Source: Thalassotalea hakodatensis (GTDB taxonomy: Bacteria; Pseudomonadota; Gammaproteobacteria; Enterobacterales; Alteromonadaceae). From it: a stretch of DNA of 64,000 bases. Position 1 is the first letter of the stretch. The number at the start of each line of letters is the position of its first letter. Both the position numbers and the translations under genes were made by a program. The notes under the pieces are model-generated. The model had not been told where the DNA came from, ran no database searches, and saw nothing but the letters and a program-made list of their open reading frames with translations. Shown here in pieces: positions 56,800 through 64,000 of the stretch. The stretch lies in the NCBI RefSeq assembly GCF_030295995.1, contig NZ_AP027365.1:1488001-1552000 (forward strand), read 5' to 3'.

Positions 56800-57252
56800 T
56801 TGGACACTCAAAAAAACACCATAGATGTAGAAGAAATACGTAAATTGATTCCACATCGTTATCCAATGTTATTAGTTGATCGCGTACTTGATTTTGAACC
56901 TGGTAAGTCACTGCATGCGATAAAAAATGTTACTATTAATGAGCCTGTTTTTACTGGTCATTTTCCCGATTTAGCTATTTTCCCTGGCGTGATGATTTTG
57001 GAAGCACTTGCTCAAGCTACTGGTATTTTAGGGTTTAAAAGTACAGAAGCGAGAGAACAAGATGAAATGTATCTGTTTGCTTCCATTGATAATGCGAAAT
57101 TTAAGCACCCAGTATTACCGGGTGATACGATGCACCTACATGTTGACTTTTTGAAAGAGCGACGTGGTATGTGGAAGTTTTATGGCGAAGCCCGCGTAGA
57201 CGGTAAAGTTGTATGTTCTGCTGATTTGATGTGCGCACGCCGTAAAATGTAA
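56800..57252 (+). CDS. fabZ: 3-hydroxyacyl-ACP dehydratase FabZ
   Basis: Fatty-acid elongation dehydratase. 150 residues, hot-dog fold, [15 protein letters not shown], catalytic His in [13 protein letters not shown] and Glu in [12 protein letters not shown] start with AAAGGAC upstream. Confidence 0.97.
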   Translation: MDTQKNTIDVEEIRKLIPHRYPMLLVDRVLDFEPGKSLHAIKNVTINEPVFTGHFPDLAIFPGVMILEALAQATGILGFKSTEAREQDEMYLFASIDNAKFKHPVLPGDTMHLHVDFLKERRGMWKFYGEARVDGKVVCSADLMCARRKM

Positions 57253-57264
57253 TAGGAGTTACTC

Positions 57265-58035
57265 TTGATCCACCCTCAAGCCATTATTGAAGAAGGCGCA
57301 GTCATTGGTCAAAATGTTACGATAGGTCCATGGACCTATATCAGTAAAAATGTGGTTATTGGTGATGATTGCCACATTGGTCCTAACGTTGTGATTAATG
57401 GCCCGACTGAATTAGGCAAAGGAAATAAAATATTTCAATTTGCTTCCATAGGCGAGGATTGCCAAGATTTAAAGTATAGCGGTGAGCCAACTAAATTGAT
57501 TGTAGGCGATAATAATATTTTTCGTGAATCATGTACCGTTCATCGCGGTACCATTCAAGATCAAGGAATTACCGAAATAGGCAGCAATAATTTATTTATG
57601 GCTTACACGCATGTTGCTCATGATTGTGTTGTTGGTAATCACTGTATTTTAGCGAATAATGCGTCAATTGCTGGTCATGTACATGTTGGTGATTACGCAA
57701 TCTTAGGCGGTCAATGCGGTGTTCATCAGTTTTGTCATATTGGTGCTCATAGTTTTGTCGCTGCAACCTCTTTGATTTTAAAAGATGTACCGCCCTATGT
57801 CATGGCATCAGGTAATGCGGCAAAGCCTTACGGCCTTAACAGTGAAGGTTTAAAACGCCGAGGCTTTTCAAGTGATGCAATAAAAGCGATTAAAAAAGCT
57901 TATCGTAAAGTATTTCGTGCCGGTTTAACCGTAGATGAAGCATTAGCTGTTATTGCCGAAGAAATTCCACAGCAAGAGGAAGTATCACTTTTTACTGATT
58001 TTATTAATCAGTCTAATCGCGGCATTATTCGATAA
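57265..58035 (+). CDS. lpxA: UDP-N-acetylglucosamine acyltransferase
   Basis: First step of lipid A synthesis. 256 residues, hexapeptide beta-helix with catalytic His in AYTHVAHDC and C-terminal helical domain (GLKRRGFS). TTG start, TAGGAGT upstream. 12 bp after fabZ. Confidence 0.97.
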   Translation: MIHPQAIIEEGAVIGQNVTIGPWTYISKNVVIGDDCHIGPNVVINGPTELGKGNKIFQFASIGEDCQDLKYSGEPTKLIVGDNNIFRESCTVHRGTIQDQGITEIGSNNLFMAYTHVAHDCVVGNHCILANNASIAGHVHVGDYAILGGQCGVHQFCHIGAHSFVAATSLILKDVPPYVMASGNAAKPYGLNSEGLKRRGFSSDAIKAIKKAYRKVFRAGLTVDEALAVIAEEIPQQEEVSLFTDFINQSNRGIIR

Positions 58036-58037
58036 TT

Positions 58038-59213
58038 ATGACAACAACGCTTGAAAACACTGAAAATGTATCAGTAAGTGCACCTGTTTTTGGCATTGTA
58101 GTCGGCGAACATTCGGGTGATACCTTAGGAGCAGGGTTAATTTCTGCTTTGAAAGTTCATTATCCAAACGCAACATTTGTTGGAATTGGTGGGCCTAAAA
58201 TGAAGGCACTTGGCTTCAATAGTCTTTATGACATGGAAGAACTTTCCGTCATGGGGATTTTTGAAGTACTAGGTCGTTTAAGGCGATTGTTTAAAGTACG
58301 TGATGAACTGGTTGATTATTTTAGTACCAAACGGCCTGATGTTTTTATTGGTATTGATGCACCTGATTTTAATTTAAGACTTGAATTGCCTCTCAAACAA
58401 CGTGGAATAAAAACTGTTCATTATGTCAGTCCAAGTGTTTGGGCGTGGCGCCCTAAACGTATATTTAACATAGCAAAAGCAACCGATATGGTGTTAAGTC
58501 TTTTGCCATTCGAAAAAGCGTTTTATGATAATTATCAAGTGCCATGCACGTTTGTTGGCCATCCGTTAGCTGACGAAATTCCCATGTTGTCTGATAAACA
58601 GCTTGCTCGTGAAAAATTGCAATTACCCGATCGTAAAACCCTTGCAATTATGCCCGGTAGTCGAGGCGGAGAGCTAACTCGTTTGGCACCTATATTTCTT
58701 GAAGCCGCAAAAACGTTACATCAGCAAGACGCTAATTTGAGCTTTGTTGCGCCCATGATCAGTGATAAACGCGCAAAGCAATTTACTCAAATATGTCAAG
58801 ACATCGCGCCAACACTTCCTGTTAAGGTTGTCGTTGGAGATACCCAAACAGTAATGGCTGCGAGCGATTGTTTGTTAACGGCTTCAGGCACTGTCACATT
58901 AGAAGCTGCATTGATTAAAAGACCAATGATTATTTGCTATAAGTTTAATGCTTTCACTTATCATATGTTTAAAGGGTTTGTGAAAGTGAAATGGTTTTCA
59001 TTGCCAAACTTGTTAGCCAATAAAGCTCTTTTACCTGAACTTTTACAGAGTCAGGTGACGGTAGAAAATCTATTACCCTTATTAACAGAGCGTCTATATC
59101 AGCCACAAGATGATTTAACTCAGGCTTTTACCGACATCCACCATAGTTTACGCTGTGATGCGAGTAAACAAGCAGCGTTAGCTGTTGTCGATTTATGTGA
59201 AAGTAAAACATAA
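58038..59213 (+). CDS. lpxB: lipid A disaccharide synthase
   Basis: Joins two acylated glucosamines. 391 residues, GT19 family, [13 protein letters not shown] near the N-terminus, [12 protein letters not shown] and [13 protein letters not shown]. 2 bp after lpxA; one base before the rnhB ATG. Confidence 0.97.
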   Translation: MTTTLENTENVSVSAPVFGIVVGEHSGDTLGAGLISALKVHYPNATFVGIGGPKMKALGFNSLYDMEELSVMGIFEVLGRLRRLFKVRDELVDYFSTKRPDVFIGIDAPDFNLRLELPLKQRGIKTVHYVSPSVWAWRPKRIFNIAKATDMVLSLLPFEKAFYDNYQVPCTFVGHPLADEIPMLSDKQLAREKLQLPDRKTLAIMPGSRGGELTRLAPIFLEAAKTLHQQDANLSFVAPMISDKRAKQFTQICQDIAPTLPVKVVVGDTQTVMAASDCLLTASGTVTLEAALIKRPMIICYKFNAFTYHMFKGFVKVKWFSLPNLLANKALLPELLQSQVTVENLLPLLTERLYQPQDDLTQAFTDIHHSLRCDASKQAALAVVDLCESKT

Positions 59214-59214
59214 T

Positions 59215-59853
59215 ATGAGTAAAGTGAAACTAACCTTACCGCCTTTTACCTATCCAATCGCTTATCGTATTGCGGGTGTTGATGAAGTTGGCCGTGGTCC
59301 TTTAGTGGGTGATGTAGTAACTGCCGCCGTTATTTTAGACCCTGAAAATCCTATTGAAGGCTTAACCGACTCGAAAAAGCTATCAGAAAAAAAGCGTAAT
59401 CTTTTATCCGCTGAAATTAAAGAAAAAGCCACAGCTTGGTGTATCGGAAGAGCAACGCCAGAAGAAATTGATACTTTAAACATTTTACATGCAACGATGT
59501 TGGCAATGCAGCGAGCAGTTCAAGGGCTTGCTGTTGAACCTGATTATGTCTTAGTAGATGGTAACCGATGCCCAACATTTCTAAGTTCAGATCTTAGCTC
59601 AGACGGCAAAATAGCAAGCCAATCGGTTGTTAAAGGTGATTTACGTGTTGCTGAAATTAGCGCCGCGTCTATTATTGCCAAAGTCGCGCGTGATCAAGAG
59701 ATGGTAGTACTTGATGAACAGTATCCTGAATACGGCTTTGCAAAGCACAAAGGCTACCCAACGAAATTCCATTTAGAAAAAATAGTCGAACTTGGCGTAC
59801 TAGACTGCTATCGTAAAAGCTTTAAGCCAGTTGCTGCTTTACTAAATCAATAA
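59215..59853 (+). CDS. rnhB: ribonuclease HII
   Basis: Removes ribonucleotides from DNA. 212 residues from ATG at 59215; the acidic residues in [15 protein letters not shown] and the YPTKFH motif are present. Directly after lpxB, as in E. coli. Confidence 0.96.
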   Translation: MSKVKLTLPPFTYPIAYRIAGVDEVGRGPLVGDVVTAAVILDPENPIEGLTDSKKLSEKKRNLLSAEIKEKATAWCIGRATPEEIDTLNILHATMLAMQRAVQGLAVEPDYVLVDGNRCPTFLSSDLSSDGKIASQSVVKGDLRVAEISAASIIAKVARDQEMVVLDEQYPEYGFAKHKGYPTKFHLEKIVELGVLDCYRKSFKPVAALLNQ

Positions 59854-59868
59854 GTACTAATTAACCGC

Positions 59869-62800
59869 ATGTCAGAATCTCAAGAATTGTCTACCGCATT
59901 TTCTCCGCCAAAGTTTGTACATTTGCGTGTACATAGTGACTATTCTATGTCAGATGGTTTAAATAAAGTAAAACCCATCATTGCCAAGGCACAAGAAATG
60001 AACATGCCGGCGATTGCTTTAACAGACCAAACGAACTTTTGCGGCTTAGTTAAATATTATCATGCTTGTCATGGCGCAGGTATAAAACCTATTATTGGCT
60101 GTGACTTTTGGGTGAAGTCTGAAGAACTCGGTGATGAGTTGTCACGGTTAGTCGTGATATCTACTAACAATGATGGCTATAAAAACTTAACTGAATTGAT
60201 TTCTAAGGCGTATTTGCGTGGCCATGTGCAAGGTAAAGCGGTGCTCGATAAAGAGTGGTTAGTTGATTATGCACACGGCTTAATTTTATTGTCTGGCGCA
60301 AAGGATGGTGATGTTGGTAAGGCCCTTTTAAAAGGCAACCAAACGATGGTCAATTCGATGGTGAGCTTTTATCAGCAGCACTTTCCTGATCATTATTACC
60401 TTGAGTTAATTCGTACGGGCCGCGAAGACGAAGAAACTTACTTACACTTAGCGATTGAACTGGCCCAGCAAAATAACCTTCCCGTAGTGGCGACTAATGA
60501 AGTTGTGTTTCTCACTGAAGATTTATTTGATGCGCATGAAATTCGGGTGGCCATACACGACGGCTTTACTTTAGATGATAAACGTCGGCCTAAAAAGTAT
60601 AGCCCGGAGCAATACCTTCGCAGTGAAGCTGAAATGTGCGAATTGTTTGCTGATATTCCAGAAGCCTTAGAAAATACCGTTGAAATTGCAAAGCGTTGTA
60701 ATGTAACAGTAAGACTTGGCGAGTATTTTCTGCCTGATTTCCCGACGGAAGGGATGAAAATAGATGATTTTTTAATAAAAGTGTCTGAAGAGGGCTTACA
60801 AGAACGATTAGAATTTTTATTTGATAAAGATGCTTCCAACTTTGCTGAACTACGCCAACCCTATGATGAACGTTTGAAAATAGAATTAGACGTTATCAAT
60901 AACATGGGGTTTCCTGGTTATTTCTTGATCGTGATGGAGTTTATTCAGTGGAGCAAAGACAATAATATTCCTGTTGGGCCTGGTCGAGGCTCTGGTGCGG
61001 GTTCTTTGGTGGCTTATGCGCTAAAAATTACTGACCTTGATCCGTTAGAGTTTGATTTATTATTTGAGCGATTTTTGAACCCTGAGCGTGTATCAATGCC
61101 TGATTTTGATGTCGATTTTTGTATGGATCGTCGTGATGAGGTAATTGATCACACCGCAGAGTTGTATGGTCGTGATGCCGTATCGCAAATTATCACTTTT
61201 GGTACCATGGCAGCTAAAGCAGTTATACGTGATGTGGGCCGAGTGCTAGGGCATCCTTATGGTTTTGTCGATCGTATTTCTAAGTTAGTTCCAAGCGATC
61301 CAGGTATGACGCTAGCAAAAGCCTTTGAAGTTGAACCTAAGTTGCCAGAAGTTTACGCGCAAGACAGTGACGTAAAAGATTTAATCGATATGTGTCGTAC
61401 GTTAGAAGGAACTACACGAAATGCCGGTAAACACGCCGGTGGTGTTGTTATTTCACCAACAACGATTACTGATTTTGCTCCCCTTTACTGTGACGATGAA
61501 GGAAAAAACCCCGTCACCCAATTTGACAAGAACGATGTAGAAGATGCCGGCTTAGTTAAATTTGATTTCTTGGGGTTAAGAACACTGACCATTTTACAAT
61601 GGGCTGTTGAAATGGCGAACGATAAGCTAATTAAACAAGGTAAAGAACTTATCGATATAGCCGCGATTCCTCTGGAAGATAAAGCGTCGTTTAAAGTATT
61701 ACTTGCTGCCCAAACAACGGCGGTATTCCAATTAGAATCGTCAGGTATGAAAGCGTTAATTGAAAAATTAAAGCCTGACTGTTTTGAAGATATTATCGCA
61801 CTTGTAGCCTTATTCAGACCAGGGCCGCTTGACTCGGGCATGGTTGACAATTTTATCGAACGTAAACACGGCCGAGAAGAAGTCTCCTACCCTGATGTAA
61901 AGTGGCAACATGAATCATTAAAACCAATTCTAGAGCCAACCTACGGTATTATTTTATATCAAGAGCAAGTGATGCAAATTGCACAGGTACTTGCTGGCTA
62001 TACGCTGGGTGGAGCCGATATGCTTCGTCGCGCGATGGGTAAAAAGAAGCCCGAAGAGATGGCTAAACAGCGTGCGATATTTGAGGAGGGTGCAATAAGT
62101 CAAGGTGTTGATGGTGAACTTGCCATGAAGATATTTGACTTAGTAGAAAAGTTTGCTGGTTATGGTTTTAACAAATCGCATTCAGCAGCCTATGCCTTAG
62201 TGTCGTATCAAACATTATGGATGAAAGCGCACTTTCCTGAACCTTTCATGGCTGCGGTAATGTCTGCTGATATGGACAATACCGATAAGATCGTAACGCT
62301 AGTTGATGAATGCAGTAATATGGGGTTAACCTTATTACCGCCAGATGTAAATTCAGGGCAATATAAATTTACTGTCAATGACAACAATGAAATTGTTTAT
62401 GGTATAGGCGCGGTTAAAGGCGTCGGTGAAGGGCCTATTGAAGCCATTATTGCTTCACGAAATGCTGACGGTCCTTTTGTTGATTTATTTGATTTTTGCG
62501 CCCGAGTCGATTTAAAGAAAACCAATAAACGCGTACTTGAACGCTTAATAAAATCAGGTGCTATGGATAATTTAGGACCTAAAACCGATAAAGGTCCACA
62601 TCGTGCGGCACTTTTTGAAACGTTACCAGAAGCGATAAAGGCGGCAGAACAACATGCTAAAGCGCAAGCGTTAGGTCAAGATGACTTATTTGGCTTAATA
62701 AACGAAGAGCCAGATGATACACGCCAAGCGTTTAAAGATGTGCCAATGTGGCCAGAGGAAGTGTGGCTAGACGGTGAAAAAGAAACACTTGGTTTATACT

Positions 62801-63399
62801 TAACAGGCCATCCAATTAATCGTTATTTAAAAGAAATCAAACGTTACTCATCCGGTCGTTTAGTGTCAATGCAACCAACCGGTAGGGATAAAACTGCAAC
62901 AGCGGTTGGTTTAGTGTTAAGTGTACGTGTATTGGTCAATAAAAGAGGTCGGCGTTGGGCGTTATTGACCTTAGATGATAAAAGTGCACGCATGGATGTG
63001 AGGCTATTTCCTGATGATTATGATACCTTTGCTGAATTGCTTGTTCCTGATGCAATTTTAGTGTGTAGCGGACAGGTCAGCTTTGATGATTACTCTGGTG
63101 GTATTACAATGACGGGTCGCGATATTATGACTATCGCTGATGCGCGAGAAAACTATCTGTCTTCAATCGACATCAGTGTAGATCGTAAGGACATGGCGAA
63201 TAATTTTATCGATCAATTTAGTCAGGTATTATCTGAGTATAAAGATGGTACTTGTCCAATTCGTGTGTTTTATCAAAGAGATGAAGCAAAAGGTATGTTA
63301 GAATTGGGTGTACAATGGCGAGTAACTCCCGCTGATGCATTATTGCATCAATTAAAAACACTTGCGGGCGAAGAAAATCTCGCATTACAGTTTAAATAA
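59869..63399 (+). CDS. dnaE: DNA polymerase III alpha subunit
   Basis: Replicative polymerase. 1176 residues: PHP domain ([13 protein letters not shown]), polymerase core with catalytic Asp in [13 protein letters not shown], thumb and fingers ([16 protein letters not shown]), helix-hairpin-helix and OB-fold near the C-terminus. Slightly longer than the E. coli enzyme. 15 bp after rnhB. Confidence 0.98.
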   Translation: MSESQELSTAFSPPKFVHLRVHSDYSMSDGLNKVKPIIAKAQEMNMPAIALTDQTNFCGLVKYYHACHGAGIKPIIGCDFWVKSEELGDELSRLVVISTNNDGYKNLTELISKAYLRGHVQGKAVLDKEWLVDYAHGLILLSGAKDGDVGKALLKGNQTMVNSMVSFYQQHFPDHYYLELIRTGREDEETYLHLAIELAQQNNLPVVATNEVVFLTEDLFDAHEIRVAIHDGFTLDDKRRPKKYSPEQYLRSEAEMCELFADIPEALENTVEIAKRCNVTVRLGEYFLPDFPTEGMKIDDFLIKVSEEGLQERLEFLFDKDASNFAELRQPYDERLKIELDVINNMGFPGYFLIVMEFIQWSKDNNIPVGPGRGSGAGSLVAYALKITDLDPLEFDLLFERFLNPERVSMPDFDVDFCMDRRDEVIDHTAELYGRDAVSQIITFGTMAAKAVIRDVGRVLGHPYGFVDRISKLVPSDPGMTLAKAFEVEPKLPEVYAQDSDVKDLIDMCRTLEGTTRNAGKHAGGVVISPTTITDFAPLYCDDEGKNPVTQFDKNDVEDAGLVKFDFLGLRTLTILQWAVEMANDKLIKQGKELIDIAAIPLEDKASFKVLLAAQTTAVFQLESSGMKALIEKLKPDCFEDIIALVALFRPGPLDSGMVDNFIERKHGREEVSYPDVKWQHESLKPILEPTYGIILYQEQVMQIAQVLAGYTLGGADMLRRAMGKKKPEEMAKQRAIFEEGAISQGVDGELAMKIFDLVEKFAGYGFNKSHSAAYALVSYQTLWMKAHFPEPFMAAVMSADMDNTDKIVTLVDECSNMGLTLLPPDVNSGQYKFTVNDNNEIVYGIGAVKGVGEGPIEAIIASRNADGPFVDLFDFCARVDLKKTNKRVLERLIKSGAMDNLGPKTDKGPHRAALFETLPEAIKAAEQHAKAQALGQDDLFGLINEEPDDTRQAFKDVPMWPEEVWLDGEKETLGLYLTGHPINRYLKEIKRYSSGRLVSMQPTGRDKTATAVGLVLSVRVLVNKRGRRWALLTLDDKSARMDVRLFPDDYDTFAELLVPDAILVCSGQVSFDDYSGGITMTGRDIMTIADARENYLSSIDISVDRKDMANNFIDQFSQVLSEYKDGTCPIRVFYQRDEAKGMLELGVQWRVTPADALLHQLKTLAGEENLALQFK

Positions 63400-63452
63400 T
63401 TAGCGTGTTAAATACACGGTAACTTTTGTTAACGCATAGGTAATAAAAACAT

Positions 63453-64000
63453 ATGTCATTAAACTTTTTAGACTTTGAGCAGCCGATTGCTGAACTTGAA
63501 GCAAAAATTGAAGAACTACGATTAGTGAGCAAAGGGCAAGAGTTAGATCTTGATCTTGAAGAGCAAATTAATCAATTAAAAGAAAAAAACAAAGAACAAA
63601 CAAGAAAAATATTTGCCAATTTAGATCCATGGCAAACGGCGCGTGTTGCTCGTCATCCTCAACGTCCATATACCTATGACTATTTGTCGCGTATTTTTAC
63701 TGACTTTGATGAGCTTGCTGGTGATAGGGCATATGCTGATGATAAAGCAATTGTAGGTGGTACGGCTAGATTAGACGGAAGACCTGTGATGGTTATTGGT
63801 CATCAAAAAGGGCGTTCTACGACCGAAAAAGTAAAACGCAACTTTGGTATGCCAAGACCAGAAGGCTATCGTAAAGCGTTACGCTTAATGGAAATGGCCG
63901 AACGTTTTAATATGCCAATTATTACCTTTATTGACACGCCAGGTGCATATCCAGGTATTGGTGCTGAAGAGCGTGGTCAAAGTGAAGCGATTGCGAAGAA
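63453..64000 (+). CDS. accA: acetyl-CoA carboxylase carboxyltransferase alpha subunit (partial)
   Basis: The ATG at 63453 opens [20 protein letters not shown], the standard AccA start, and the frame runs off the right edge after about 182 codons with [20 protein letters not shown]. Carries out the transfer of carboxyl from biotin to acetyl-CoA. Position after dnaE is conserved in gammaproteobacteria. Confidence 0.97.
   Translation, partial: MSLNFLDFEQPIAELEAKIEELRLVSKGQELDLDLEEQINQLKEKNKEQTRKIFANLDPWQTARVARHPQRPYTYDYLSRIFTDFDELAGDRAYADDKAIVGGTARLDGRPVMVIGHQKGRSTTEKVKRNFGMPRPEGYRKALRLMEMAERFNMPIITFIDTPGAYPGIGAEERGQSEAIAK

Noticed and set aside
1-64000. CRISPR array
   Set aside because: The direct repeats seen are 246 bp and kilobases apart; no short regularly spaced repeats and no cas genes.

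Overview
The window comes from a low-GC marine gammaproteobacterium. The core gene order (rsxABCDGE-nth, rimP-nusA-infB-rbfA-truB-rpsO, rpsB-tsf-pyrH-frr-uppS-cdsA-dxr-rseP-bamA-skp-lpxD-fabZ-lpxA-lpxB-rnhB-dnaE-accA) and the protein sequences suggest Alteromonadales, most likely Colwelliaceae (Colwellia/Thalassotalea type). That placement is inference from style and synteny, not from a search.

The left part (1 to about 27.8 kb) is accessory DNA with one organising feature. A 246-bp block, the last 82 codons of nth (endonuclease III: Phe130 to stop, with the catalytic Asp and the Fe-S cluster loop), recurs in direct orientation on the minus strand. Copies lie at 1014-1193 (decayed), 5908-6153, 9029-9273, 12832-12876 (stub), 13363-13607, 16838-17083, 20202-20447, 24093-24338 and 25561-25806. 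The only complete nth is at 27819-28451. Seven copies break from nth at the same base (the TTT of Phe130) and continue into a shared non-nth motif of about 18 bp (minus-strand consensus near CATCTACCTTCATTAYC). Between copies lie 1.5-5 kb units with unrelated cargo. This is the layout expected if site-specific elements inserted repeatedly into the nth 3' end, each bringing a replacement 3' end, and built a tandem array. Copies decay with distance from nth, as if new units enter at the nth end. No recombinase gene is in the window. I consider this array the most interesting content here.

The cargo is consistent in kind. Most units carry exported hydrolases or other exported proteins, and most carry their own regulator: CadC/ToxR-like regulator with a serine hydrolase and an alpha/beta hydrolase; ECF sigma factor, membrane protein and serine hydrolase; LysR, metallo-beta-lactamase-fold hydrolase and FG-GAP protein; alpha/beta hydrolase with response regulator and histidine kinase; LysR, zinc-less MDR oxidoreductase and DUF4437 cupin; esterase with TPR, NTF2-like protein and winged-helix/TPR regulator; a sialidase-like propeller protein; a large alpha/beta hydrolase.

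From 27.8 to 34.3 kb is nth with the rsxABCDGE (rnf-type) electron-transport operon on the minus strand, followed by a membrane protein with degenerate GGDEF and EAL domains. From 36.9 kb to the right edge is housekeeping DNA: the transcription/translation operon rimP to rpsO, then rpsB-tsf, pyrH-frr, and the envelope run uppS to lpxB (isoprenoid, phospholipid, outer-membrane protein and lipid A biogenesis), ending with rnhB, dnaE and the start of accA. Several intrinsic terminators and promoters separate these transcription units. I saw no rRNA, tRNA, CRISPR array, transposase or integrase.
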